A stretch of DNA of 64,000 nucleotides, taken from Bromus sterilis (lineage: Eukaryota; Streptophyta; Magnoliopsida; Poales; Poaceae). This document shows positions 24,621-36,300 of the stretch, one piece after another. The stretch lies in contig OX465596.1 in NCBI GenBank assembly GCA_950022295.1, forward strand, positions 4,216,001 to 4,280,000. The letters run 5' to 3'. Position 1 is the first letter of the stretch. Each line of letters begins with the position of its first letter. The notes under the pieces were generated by a model, which searched no databases, was not told the DNA's origin, and saw only the letters and a list, made by a program, of their open reading frames with translations. A program made the position numbers and the translations under genes.

Positions 24621-25180
24621 TCTATATCTCTTATAAAGCAAAATCTCATTAAGATGCATTTATGATGTCTATCTCAACATGCAAGCTATTCACATCATCC
24701 ACCATTGTAGTCAATCATTTGTCCACGTCATCCACTAACAAAACCCATACTAAGATGCATTTGTGCTATTTATCTCAACATGCAAGCTATCCACATCATC
24801 CACTATTGTAGTTAGGCCCTGTTTGTTTGGGGTTTTGCTTCTGCTTTTGCAGCTTTTCCATTTTGGCCAAGAAGTCATAGAAGCTCCTAAATAGGTGCTT
24901 TTGGAGCTAAATATTGTTATATTGATTCATCAAAAGCCATATAAGCTCTTTTTTTTTAGAAAACGCCATATAAGCTTTTAAATAGATGCTTTTGGAGCTT
25001 TTATGGCTTCTTGGCTAAAACGGAAAAGCTGCAAAAGCAGAAACAAAAGCCCAAACAAACAGGGACTTAATCATTTGTTCATGTTGTCCACTTTTATTTC
25101 CATGCATCTTATACCCTTTTAATTTACATTGTAGAGTTTTTATAGAGATTTCCGCTGCAACACGCGGGGTATTCTTCTAG
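24621..25180 (+). mobile_element. Helitron (non-autonomous), with nested MITE
   Basis: It begins TCTATATCTCTTATAAAGC after an A and ends with a short hairpin (CCGC, loop, GCGG at 25152-25167) followed by TATTCTTCTAG before a T. These are the 5' TC, 3' hairpin and CTAG signatures of plant Helitrons inserted between A and T. The body carries an imperfect internal duplication around AAGATGCATTT and AACATGCAAGCTA. Without the nested MITE it is about 305 bp. Confidence 0.7.
24815..25066. mobile_element. PIF/Harbinger MITE nested in the Helitron
   Basis: 252-bp element with inverted ends GGCCCTGTTTGTTTGGG and CCCAAACAAACAGGGAC, and TTA target duplications at 24812-24814 and 25067-25069. Long inner arms pair (TGCTTTTGCAGCTTTTCC with GGAAAAGCTGCAAAAGC). 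Helitron sequence continues on both sides. Confidence 0.85.
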
Positions 25181-25432
25181 TTCTTCTAATTCTAAAATTA
25201 TGTACACTCAACAAAAAAATTTGTTCCTAGCATACGATGAACAGTGAGTTGTAGGTAAAATAGTGATAGAAAAAGAAAACATTGCACAACAATACAACCT
25301 ACAATAAAGATAATATTGATTGAAAACAAATGACCTGTTGTTACTCGACCTTAGTTCTAGCTAATAGTGGCATCAATATTCTCAATCATACATGAATAGG
25401 ATGGTCTACAAATTTGCATCTTCCAATTAGAA

Positions 25433-25637
25433 TCAATGCCTTGGCGGGGTAGAATGTTCAACACTTTGCATCTTTGAATTAGGATCAACGCCTTGGTGGC
25501 CAGCAGAGGGACATGCACGTGTGGCCACAATGCCACAACGGTTTTCGCCCATCAATAACTTGCGCTTACAAACAGGGCACATCTCACTTTCCTTGAAGGT
25601 GTGCTCCAAGCATGCGGCATAGAAGGCATAGGGCATG
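25433..25637 (-). pseudogene. Orphan RING-finger C-terminal exon
   Basis: From a possible AG acceptor (exon start 25637) to TGA at 25433-25435 a 67-codon frame encodes AACLEHTF, then MCPVCKRK, resembling the second half of a plant RING-H2 domain (normally H-x2-C ... C-P-x-C), but the usual His is Ala here. No first half of the domain is visible upstream, so this is most likely a gene fragment. A 36-base imperfect direct repeat overlaps its end (about 25411-25446 and 25465-25500). Confidence 0.4.
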
Positions 25638-27223
25638 CTATAAATAACAGAATATATCAACAAAGCTATCTCTCTGATTTCTGTTTAAAATCAAATTTCA
25701 TTGAAATCATTTTCAGGTTCTTCACACGCATACATCAGAGCAAGCAAGCAGAAATTGAATGGAGGAATATCAAAGCCCGGATTAAACCATGTTTCTACAA
25801 AAGAATAAATGCCTCACTATCTGATACAAAATGCTTCACAAAAAATCACACACTACACACGATATTTCCTCTGCATAATCATACAAACATGTGTTCCACA
25901 GTAAAAAGGGCAACATCACTGCTAGTCTCGTAGCATTTATTCTTAATACGACCTTCCATTTCTACCTCCAAACAAACATGATCTTCCATTTTTAGTATCG
26001 TTAAGGTCTTCTCAAAACCCTCTACCAATGTTCTAGAAATCTTGTTAACATACATCATCTTAACCTTGATAATACAGACATATAAAAATCGGAACATGAC
26101 ATTACTAATTCCCTCTGCAAAATCAAATAACTATATTTTGGCCGACAACTGAACAAATGCCGTGCATCATTTCAACGACAAGCTGTGAAGTTGGAACAAA
26201 GTTCCTTGCCGACATTGGTTAGTTTTGCTTAAGTTCGGCCAACATTCCATTGTCATCACATACATCCGCAAAACATGCCTAGTTCTCAGTCGTACATATC
26301 AGGATGGATAACTAGTTGTCCTGCTACAAAAACAGAAAAACATGACAGGAGACTGGGATCATATGGGTGTATGTGATAACTTCTACCCGAGAGAAACCAT
26401 ACACGGTAGACCTAAACTAAGAGCCACTGATACGATTGCAGGATCGGCGAGCTAAAAGACGAATTCTATTGCAGCTATGTACCCCAAGCATCAGTCGATC
26501 AGATCGAATCTGCAAAACAAGAATGAGGCGAAGTAAGTACATGTGCAGAGATTGGGAAAAAAACACTGAACGTGCTTCTGTGAAAGAATAGGAGAAAAAA
26601 ACAATGAGCCATGTAGAGCAGTCCCTAGTCCTTTTTATGCTTGTAAATTTTATGGAAAAAACTATTTTTGCACCAGGTGCAAAGGATAAGTTTAGTGCTA
26701 TACAATTTTGCTGGTTTACACCACAAAATTTGTTCCTTCAGGAAAAATGCTCTTCCCCCATGAAATTTTACAGGCCTATAAAACAACAACAATTGTGTGC
26801 ATAACTTCTTTTCCAGAATTTTTTTACATTTAAAGTTTTGTTTTGTTTTACTGTTCATTGCAGGAGCACGTGAGCTCAGGTGCCATTTTGCTGCTTTCAG
26901 TAAATGACATACTCTTGAAAAAAAATTCGGTTAATTATTTTTGTTTCAGACCTCCGTCTCGAGGAGACATATTTGGGCATCTGAGATGGCATTACCATCT
27001 ACACGAGTCTGTTGATTATGCAAGGAAAGATGATGTTGCCCTGAGTAAATAATATAAGGCTGCAAAACATCGTCAAAGCTCACGTCATTTCGGTGCTGGC
27101 ATGTAACAAGAAAAGGTCTGCTTCAAATAAATGGTCACAAGTCAATAGCAGCCACATATCTCACACAGGCAAACCAGTTTACCAAAGGATATTGCCTGTT
27201 AGAAATTTGGTGGCATCGCTGGT
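25638..27223. other. Intergenic region; from about 26098 it belongs to the tandem duplication
   Basis: 25638-26097 has no recognised feature. From about 26098 on, the sequence matches 32275-33300 with scattered differences, including a TTGCAC...GTGCAA-rich block (26640-26905) and a conserved block at 26945-27105. Confidence 0.5.
26945..27105. other. Conserved block downstream of gene A, possible exon
   Basis: This matches 33060-33240 near gene B. On the minus strand the B copy has a good acceptor (CTTTTCTTGT...CCAG) followed by an open frame with FDDVSEPYIVYSG and a TGA. On the plus strand the same DNA reads RWHYH..ESVDYARKDDVALSK, which has a stop right after it in the A copy. It could be a terminal exon of genes A and B or a relic of something else. 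I do not recognise either translation. Confidence 0.35.
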
Positions 27224-30200
27224 TCACCTGTTTTGATTTGGTAAGCCACCAGTTGACATCATCTTCTGCATAGCACTCACTGCATTCGTCATTCTTGCCA
27301 AGTTCTCCTGCAGCTTTTTCTGATTTTCCTCCATCACTATCACTCTCTTCCTTAGAGCGACTGCCTCATCTTCAGCCCTTTTTTTAGCCCTCACAGCTTC
27401 CAACACTGCACTTTCCTGGGAGTTTTTGGGGCGACTTTCCTCTGTTACTATCACCCTCTTTCTCGGTGTGGAGACTTCATCTCCAGCCTTTCGTTTGGCC
27501 CTCGCAGCTTGCGGGTCTGACCTTTCCTGCAGGTCTTTGGGGGAGGGCCCAGCACCCATGGCAGGTGCATAGTCATCTTCTGAGCCTTCTGGATTCCCAA
27601 GAGAGTCACCAGATCTAGACTGCGCAATGAGCAAGGCATGTCAGTCCTTGAGCTATTTCAGAGACAAGGACAAATACTAACATGTAAAATTTAGTAACGG
27701 AATCGTTGGTATAACACAATTTCTTTTTCATTCAAGTAACATATGAATAAATCATCCAGATAGAAAACAAAGAAATAAAAATTACCTCTTCCTGACGTAT
27801 CCGTGCAAAGCTCTTGGATCCAGTTTTATTGATATACGTTGATTTGGCTCGAGAAGCTTTAGATGCAGCACTTATGGCCTGTATTTAAAAGCATATCAAT
27901 CATCCAAATTATCCAAACTTCCTACTCCCTCCCATTTCAAAAGTCTTTTTAGATTTGGACATAAGAATTAAGATTAAGGGAAAAGTAGAACCACAATGAC
28001 TTAAGTTGCATTGGAAGTGTAGAACGACAGGTATTTCGAGAAAAAATGGTGAGGCTAAGAGGGCATCTATTTTAAAATGGAGGGAGTACATTGTTACAAC
28101 AAATAAAAGAGAATGCACAACACTACCTTTGACTTTTCGGTATTCCAATATGCAACAAGGACTCGCCATTGTTCTTTTGGGACACGAGGATCTCGATCAG
28201 CAAGGCGTTCCTCTTCAGTTATATGAGAATCATAGTGTTTCCGTTTTAACTGAGATTTCCAAACCCTCCACTTGTTTCTTATGAACCTCAGGACCGACAA
28301 CTCGCGAGATGGATCAACATCAAATTTAAGCTATACAAAAGAATAAAGAGTGAAAGAAGTTACACGCAGGGAAAAAACAACATTAGTAATGCATACCTTA
28401 ACAATGTGCCACATAACATCCTTGTTCTCCTTTGGAATATTTTTCCAACTTATATACGTCAGAGGTGCCAATATTCTATCTCGTGCTAATGCGCCTAGAA
28501 AGTTAATCAACATGTTCGCATTTTCTCCAATTGGCAGGCCCAAAGTGTTCAAGGAGACTGGTACCCGTACATCCTTGGGCAAGGTCCACACTTTGACACA
28601 AAGATGACCTGCTTTCTTTCCCTTTATACCATGTCGCTGCTCTTCAGGATCAGTTAAATTGTGCAGGGATGCCTTACTGGAACCCTCAGACATCAAACGG
28701 TCAGGAAACCCACTAGATTTCTTCTCTGCAAGGGCCCTCCTGACCTCTAGAGGTAAATAATAACGCGCAAAATGTTCGGGGTCAGACATATCAGGAACTG
28801 AAGGAGTTGTGGTTAAATCAGGCTCATCTAGTTCATCAGAGATTTCTTGAGGTAACTTACGCACAGTGGGTGTGCTAGGACAAAGACCAGCGACGATTCT
28901 ATCAATGTCTGGATGGTCAGACTCAGACATGCTTTCATCTGGAGATGCAGCATATTCCTCATCGTGCTCACTTTCTACAGATTCAGTGTCTGTCAAGGCA
29001 ACTGACACTTCACAATCTGGAGAGGGGGGACACTGCTGAAGAGGCTCCCATTCAATTGATTCATCATCCATAGGATCTACTGGCTCCTGGACATTTGCTT
29101 GGTTGATAGGCGGATGAACTACCCCATCCAGATCCAGACAGTATAGCTGACTGCCTCCCGCATTAATCTCATGATAAGGGTGTTTGTGCACCTGCTGTGT
29201 GATCTCAGTAGGAGTCTCCTTATGCCTCTCCCCTGTACTTACAGTATGGGGGCCAACGGAGCATCTGGCTCTCTGGTTTCCAAGAGTTGCAGTAGCCTCA
29301 TCTATCATTTCAGTATGTTTCGCATCTCCATTAACTTCATGGCTGACAGGCCTATCCTGCATCTCATCTGAATGAATGACACTATGCAAGTGTGCCATCT
29401 GCGGTCGCTTTGACTGAACAGTGTAACTAGGGCGCTGATCATTTACATGATACCTGACCTCATTTGGGGGTAAAACTTGTCTCTCCTCGATACGACGACC
29501 AATAGAAGGTTGGTTTTGCTGAAGGCTATTATTTGGAAGAGTCCCATTAGCAACAGGTATCTCTTCTCTATCATTCATATGATGAGGATACTCTTGTTCA
29601 TCCTGATGCACGCGAATGAGACGACCGGGACGCTCCATCTGCGTCCTCCCTAGAGGAATTAGCCTACCAACAGGTTCTACTCCGGGTAGCCCTGCCCGCA
29701 TTGCGTAACTAGGCCGCTCCTGCAATGATAAAGCAATGCATTACTGCCAAGAAAAATAGATTCTTTCAATTGAATTGCAATTTCTTCGATTCTGCAGTAT
29801 CAAAATCATTGTATTCATGCAAAAAACAACTGAAAATCCTACATAATGGAGAAGTATGTGTACCTCCCGAGCAAATACAACCGTTGGAACAGATGCGGCG
29901 GCGAGCGGCACGGCGGAGGGCGGGATGTAGTTCCGGGGGCGGGCGGAGTCGACGGCCAGCTCGGCGCCGCAGAGCGGGCAGGCGCAGCGCGACAGCCCGA
30001 CCGGCACGCTGAGGAGCTGGCCGCAGGCGCCGCACGGCAGCCTCGCCCCGCGCGCGTCCGCGGCGGCGCGCAGCAGGGGCAGCGCCCTCCGCCGGGGCGG
30101 CGGCGGCGGCATGAGCTCCGGAGGGAGCGACTGCGGCGTGGCGCAGTCGGGGCAGACGAACTCCGTCAGCCCGCGCTCCACCTCCAGCGTCCCCTTGCAC

Positions 30201-30271
30201 CCCACGCAGCGCACCTCCAAGAACTCCTCGGCCGCCGCCGCCGCCGCCGTGGCTAGCGGCGATGGCGCCAT
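27224..30271 (-). CDS. Chimeric LSD1-zinc-finger / Transposase_24 protein, paralogue A
   Basis: Five coding exons: 30271-29864, 29719-28397, 28330-28127, 27878-27786, 27619-27224, all GT-AG and in frame, giving 807 residues. Exon 1 encodes two zinc ribbons (C22-C25-C40-C43 and C80-C83-C98-C101, spacing C-x2-C-x14-C-x2-C) very like the SNO/FGT1 N-terminus 7 kb away. Exon 2 is a long acidic, proline- and histidine-rich region leading into the conserved block WTLPK.VR.PVSLNT and APLTYISWKN. Exons 3-4 carry the Ptta/En/Spm Transposase_24 core (KWRVWKSQLKRKHYD, EQWRVLVAYWNT, TGSKSFARI). Exon 5 is a charged helical tail, probably a coiled coil (RAKKRAEDEA, QENLARM). No DDE catalytic domain is present, so it is not an active transposase. 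The role is unknown; a nuclear DNA- or protein-binding role is an inference. Compared with B it lacks about 240 residues in exon 2 and stops early in exon 5. Confidence 0.75.
27923..28088. mobile_element. Stowaway-like MITE in intron 3 of gene A (shortened copy)
   Basis: TA-flanked ends CTCCCTCCCATTT and AAAATGGAGGGAG. It lies at the same intron position as the 298-bp copy in gene B (34097-34394) and is internally deleted to 166 bp. Confidence 0.75.
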
Positions 30272-30516
30272 CGGTTTGGAGCTAGGGTGGGATTTCTATT
30301 TTGGCGGCGGGGGAAGACGGCTCAGTAGTAGGACGGCACGGTCACACTCGAGATGTTCAGGCTACATTTGGGGCAGCATAGTATTTATTCTTAAAATAAT
30401 TTTCAGATTTTTTTAGAGAAAAGATTTTATTAAAAGACAGTACAAACACAAACGATCATATATCTAAAAAATAGGTTTTTTCTTTGAAAGTTAAGAAATA
30501 GATTAATGGTAATGGA
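30272..30516 (-). promoter_or_regulatory. Upstream region of gene A
   Basis: The first 80 or so bases above the ATG are GC-rich and match the same position of gene B (TTGGAGCTAGGG). Beyond that the flank is AT-rich and unrelated to B's. No TATA box could be called. Confidence 0.35.
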
Positions 30517-31713
30517 GGGTATCTTCAACGCTTATTCTTAAATCTCTCGCATCCTTTCGGACCGAACCGATCATACCACTTTTGCCCTCTAACACGTCGC
30601 GGGGGGGCTTTGCAGGAGTTCGGACCATCGAAACACCCTCATTCAACAACATGGCTCCACCCAAAACCCTTTTGTGCCAAAACTCCTCCTCGTGCTTGAA
30701 GCGGTTGGTGGCTTGGCGCTGCCGTTCAATACCGAAGAGATGCTGCTAGAGGTCTCTGATCAAAGCTTCGTCATTCGCGCACGCGTTAATACCGAAGAAA
30801 CGTGATGCGACGACTTCGAAGCGACGATGTCGTATATGCTCCATTGTCTCTGTGTGTGTTTAATACCAGAAATGCGACGGGACGAATTCGTAGCGATGGC
30901 ACCGCTTCAATATGGACACGTTGGTCGAGAAGTCTACCCGACAACATTGAAGCGGGCTGCCTTGCTCGTCCTCCTACTCACGACTATATAAAGCGGCGTC
31001 GCGAGCCTTCATGGTCATTCCATCCACACCCGAACTCATCCGCGCTTAATCTCATTCATGGTATGCTCTAAGATCACCACATAGAAGATGCTCACTTCGG
31101 TAAGTCGAGCGAAGCATGGAGGAGTAGTCCGAGGAGGAGGAGGATGAGGAGGAAGAGGACAACGAGAAGGACGAGGAACTTACTCCGGCGTGTCGCCGCT
31201 AGCTCTATCAAGAGATACATGATAGTAACACCGTCGAGGCGGCTGTCTTGGCAAATCTCGCCAAGGCAGAACAGAAGTTGATCCTTGCCTCCATTCAATC
31301 GGAGCTCAAGGTGCAAGCCAACCGCCGCTTCCTCCGCGAGTAACATGAGAAGATCAACTCCATCTTCGACGGTCTGAAGGACGACGAGGAGCATCCGAAA
31401 AAGATGGCGGTGGAGGACGACCACGTAGCAGCGGACGTGGAGTCCGATTAGTTTATTTATTTACTTATTAAACTAGATTAACGGACCACATATCGTTTAG
31501 CTATGTTAATTTTCTCGAATTTTAATGAATTTCGGTGTGATGAATTAAATATGTCCAAAGTATGAACGAATTTGTCAAATTTCTTTTAAACTGTTGGCGA
31601 ACGGATGCACCTAGAGTTGGTTGATCGCCTCCCGCATCAATATCAGCGGGCTAGTGCTTCATGTTTGTCGACGGATGTGGCATCCGTTTTATGGGTCAGC
31701 GTTGGAGATGCCC
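30517..31713. mobile_element. TIR element of about 1.2 kb with a decayed internal gene
   Basis: Inverted ends GGGTATCTTCAACGC (30517-30531) and GCGTTGGAGATGCCC (31699-31713). The interior is GC-rich with a TATA-like ACTATATAAAGC near 30981 and a broken reading frame at 31116-31451. The target duplication is not clear, so the superfamily is left open. This is the spacer between the two duplicated genes. Confidence 0.5.
31116..31451 (+). pseudogene. Decayed acidic-protein gene inside the TIR element
   Basis: From ATG at 31116 to TAG at 31449-31451 the frame is colinear for 112 codons but has three internal stops (TAG, TAG, TAA). It encodes a Glu/Asp run (EEEEDEEEED), then AVLANLAKAEQKLILASIQSE and a helical acidic tail. 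Seen only as a relic; the parent family is not recognised. Confidence 0.45.
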
Positions 31714-33126
31714 TTAACCCCTTCGGTTCCGGTTCAGCGAATCTTGTGATATAACGAAGTCACGACGTGTGTCTCACTGTCGACGAAAACCTCTCCTCGT
31801 ACTAAAAAAACATTTTTATTTATAAGACACCCAAGCGTTAAACCTAGGTTTGATCTCTGATGAACTAGGAATATCACTGTCCACCTAACCATCTAACAAT
31901 ATGTTAGTTCTCAAATTTCAAATTTTGTAAAGTAATTTTTTATGTGTTGAGTGTCACTAAAAACTAAAGTTTTATAAACAGTATTAAGTGAGTGCACGTG
32001 CGTTGCAACAGAGAACACCCATGTATGCATGTGTGATATACTTAAGATGATATCAAGAATAAACTAGACCAAACACTTCATTCAACTTTACCGATATTTT
32101 ATTATAGCATCATAAATGCATAAATCCATGTAGTATTTGTTTAAATATGTATAGCTAAATGCTTGTACATTGATACAAAAGAAACATAATCAAGTGCAAC
32201 TTGCTCGTTTCCGAATTAAAACCTAGGAACCTTATATGACCTTCCATAGTGGAGGCATATATAAATTGATATATGGCACTAATAATTCCCTCTACCAAAT
32301 TATTTAACTATGTTATGGCTGGCAACTGAAGAAATGCCGTGACGTTATTTCAGCAACATGTTGTGAAGTTTGAACAAGATTCCTTACCGACATTGGCAAA
32401 ATTTGCTTAAGCTCGGGTAACATTCCTTTGTCATCACATATAGATAGCCAGTTGCCCTCTTACAACAACACATAAAACATGACAAGAGGATGAGATCATA
32501 TTGGTGAATGTGATCACTTCCATTTGAAAGAAACCATAGACAGTGCCTCTAAAACTAAGATCCGGCTAAAAGGTGAACGCTACTGCTACTGTGTACCCCA
32601 AGCATCAGTCGATCTGGTCCAATCTGCAAAACAAGAATGAGCCTGATAAGTCAAAGGTGTACAGATTGAAAAATAAAACACCAAATGCGCTTTTCTAAAA
32701 GAAAGAAAAAAAAGGTAGGCGTGTAACTCCCTTGTACAGCACTTTTTAGGCTTGTAAATTTTATGGAAAATATTATTTTGCACCATTATTTTGCACCGGG
32801 TGCAAAAGAGAAGTACAGTGCTATAAAAATTTGCTGGTCACCACAAAATTTGTTCCTTTAGGGCTAAAATGCTCTTTTCCCTAGGAAATTTTATAGGCAT
32901 ATCAAAAACTACAATAGTCAGTCATAAGTTGTTTCCACAATTTTTTGACATTTCAAGTTATGTTTTATTTTACTGTTCATCACAGGTGCATGTGAGGTCA
33001 GGTGCATTTCGCTGCTTTCAGTAAATAGCATACTCTTGACATTTTTTCGGTTATTATTGTTGTTTCACTCCTCAGCTCTCGAGGAGGCGTATTTGGACAT
33101 GTCACATATGAGATGGCATTACCATT
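31714..33126. other. Intergenic; downstream flank of gene B
   Basis: 31714-32274 is AT-rich with one Helitron-end-like string (GTGCGTTGCAACAGAG near 31990) but no CTAG terminus. 32275-33126 is the 3' part of duplication unit 2. No independent gene is supported. Confidence 0.45.
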
Positions 33127-33307
33127 TCATTGAGTCTGTTGATTATGCGAGGAAGGATGACGTAGCCCTGAGTAAACAATATAGGGCTCCGAAACATCGT
33201 CGAAGCTCGCTTCATCTCGTTCCTGGTATGTTACAAGAAAAGTCTGGTTCAGATACATTGTCACAAGTCAATAGCAGCTAGGTATCTCCCATAGGCTAAT
33301 CAGTTTG

Positions 33308-36300
33308 CTAAGAGGATATTACCTGTTCAAAATTTGGCGGCATCGCTGGTTCACACATTAATCCATTTCGCAAGTGACCAGTTGACATCATCTTCTGCAT
33401 AGCGCTCATTGCATCCGTCACTCTCGCCAAGTCCTCCTGCAACTTTTTCTGACTTTCCTCCATCACTATCACCTTCTTCCTCAAAGCAGCTGCCTCATCT
33501 TCAGCCCTTCTTTTAGCCCTCGCAGCTTCCAAGACTGCACTTTCCTGGGAGTATTTGGGACGATTTTCCTGTGTTACTAACACCTTCTTTCTCGGTGTGG
33601 ATGCTTCATCTCCAGCCTTTCTTTTGGCCCTTGCAGCTTGCGAGGCTGACTTTTCCTGCAGGTCTTTGGGGGAGGAGGGCCCAGCTGATTTGCGTGTATT
33701 ATCCCTCCTTTCTGCACCCATGGCAGAAGCTTCTGGATTCTCAAGAGCTGGGTCACCAGATTGTGACTGCACGGTGAGCAATGCATGTCAGTTCTTGGTC
33801 GCGTCCAGGAGACAAGGGCAAAAACTACAAGTTCGGATTTATAGTTACATGTAAAATCTAGTAATGGACTTACTGGTATAATGTATAGCCTTTTTCTTTT
33901 CCTTCAAGTAACATATGAATAAATCATCCAGATAGAGAGCAAAGAAATAAGAGTTACCTCTTCCTGAAGTATCCGTGCAAAGCTCTTTGATCCTGTTTTA
34001 CTGATATAGGTTGATTTCGCCCGAGAAGCTTTACCTGCAGCACTTCTGGCCTGTGTTTAAAAGCATATATCAATCATACAAAGTATTCAAAACGCCTACT
34101 CCCTCCGTTTTCAAAATGGATGTCTTTTTAGAGTTGGGCACAAGAACTGAGTATTTGTAAAGTCTATAACTCTACATGACCCATCTCTTTTTCCTCACAA
34201 GGTCATTGAATAACCTTTTTTTCCAACAAAGCAAGGCATGCAAGCACAAGAGGGCTAATCAGCTCTTTTCTGATGACATTGATTAAGGGCAAAAGAAACA
34301 TGTTGAGTTAATTTGCATTGGAAGTGTGGAAGGACAAGTATTTTGAGAAAAAATGGAGGTGCCAAAGGACATATTTTTTGAAACAGAGGGAGTATGTATT
34401 TTGTTACAACAAATAATAGAGAATGCACAGCAGTACCTTTGCCTTGTCCGTATTCCAATATGCAACAAGGACTCGCCATTGCTCTTTTTGGGCACGAGGA
34501 TTTAGATCAGCAAGGCGTTCCTCTTCAGTTGTATGAGGATCATAATGTTTCAGTTTTAAGTGACATTTCCAACCCCTCCACTTTATTCTTATGGACCCCA
34601 GGACCGACAACTCGTGAGATGGATCAACATCAAATTTAAGCTATACCAAAGAATAAGTAGCGTGAAAAAGTTTACAGACAGGGAAAAGAGCAACATTAGT
34701 AATGCATACCTTAATAATGTGCCACAGAACATCCTTGTTCTCCTTTGGAATCTTTTTCCAACTTACATACGTGAGAGGTGCCAACACTCCATCTCGTGCT
34801 AGTGCGCCTAGAAAGCTAATCAACATGTTTGCATTTTCTCCAACTGGCAGGCCTGAAGTGTTGAAGGAGACTGGTATCTGTACACCCTTGGGCAAGGTCC
34901 ACACTTTGACACAAAGACGACCTCCTGCTCTCTTCCCCTTTATGCTGTGTGGCTGTTCTTCAGGATCAGCTAAATTGTATTTCTCCTCTGCAAGGGCCCT
35001 CCTGACCTCTAGGGGTATATAATTCCGCGCAAAATGTTCGGGGTCAGACATATCAGGAACCGAGGGATATGTGGTTAAATCAGGGTCATCTCGTTCATCA
35101 GAGGTTTTCTGAGGCACCTTATGTGCAAACGGTGTATCAATGTCCGAATGGTCAGACTCGGACATGCTTTGATCTGGAGATACAACATAGTCCTCATCTT
35201 CCTCACTTTCTGCAGAATCAGTGTCTGACGTTGCAACCGACACTTCCGAATTTGGTGAGGTGGAACGCTGCTGAATAGGCTCCCATTCAGTTGGTTCGTC
35301 ATCCATAGCATCTACTTGGACATTGGGATCAAAATCCTGCAGGTCACTAGGGTCACTTTCTAGGGGTTCATATTCAATAGCAGCAACTGAATCTTTGGCC
35401 AAACGTTCGCTGCGTCTAAGCTGAAACCCTGCATTTGAGTAAGCTATTGAGCCCTTTCTATTCTTCTTCTGAGCCGAACCACTAGTCTGCTTGGAAACAT
35501 CCACTTCAATCTGCTCCTTCTGGATTTCATCATTAGTGCGTACATTTTTCTGTTTTAGATCAGTCAGCTTATTCGGAGGTGTAATCTGTTCACTCTCTTT
35601 AAGAGTCGAGGCGTTGCCATGCCTCTTATTAGCCTCACCTTGGTGCTCAACGTCAATTTGGATTTCATGACTATCGTTATCAGAGGTCTGTCCTTCTGCT
35701 TGCTGTATATTGTGGTTCAGTGATTCCATATGTCTCTTCTTGGCAATAGTTTTAGTATTGACGAACTTTGATTTTCCCTGCTTGCTACACCTTGCAGTAG
35801 TTTCCTTTATAGGAAGAGAGTACATGGCTTCTCCATTAGTTGTACAATTGACAGGCTCACGAATTGCCTGATCCGGATGCTCTTTCTGTGTGTGTTCTGC
35901 GCGAGTTGCATCAGACTGTTGTTTTTGCATATGTTGCTTGACCTGATTTGTGGTCGGCACCTTTCTCTTCTCTACACTAACAGAGTTGGGTCCAACTGAA
36001 CATCCAGTTGTGTAAATGCTCTCCCTTGAAGGCGTATTATTGATCATCTCAGTGGATGCCTCTTCTCCATGATTTGCTTGGTTGACAGGCGAACGAACCA
36101 CCCCATCCAGATCCATACGGCCTATCTGACAGCCTTCCGCGTGAATGTCATGATAAGGCTGTTTGTGCACCTTCTGTATGGTCTGAGTAGGAGTCCCCGT
36201 ATCTCTCTCCCCTATACTTGGAGTTTGGGGGCCAGTGGAGCATCCAACTCTCTGGTTTCTATGAGTTGCAGTAGCCTCATATATCAGTTCAGTGTGTCTC

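Larger units (their letters stand above)
26098..30354 (-). repeat. Tandem duplication unit 1 (gene A); partner at 32275-37455
   Basis: Colinear similarity with 32275-37455 runs from well downstream of the stop codon to about 80 bases upstream of the ATG. It covers all exons and introns and a MITE at the same place in intron 3. Above about 30354 (37455 in the partner) similarity stops. Confidence 0.8.

Noticed and set aside
31092..31424. Minus-strand frame rich in Leu/Val as a membrane protein
   Set aside because: It is the complement of a Glu/Asp-rich relic frame on the plus strand, and the hydrophobic look comes from reading GAG/GAC runs backwards.
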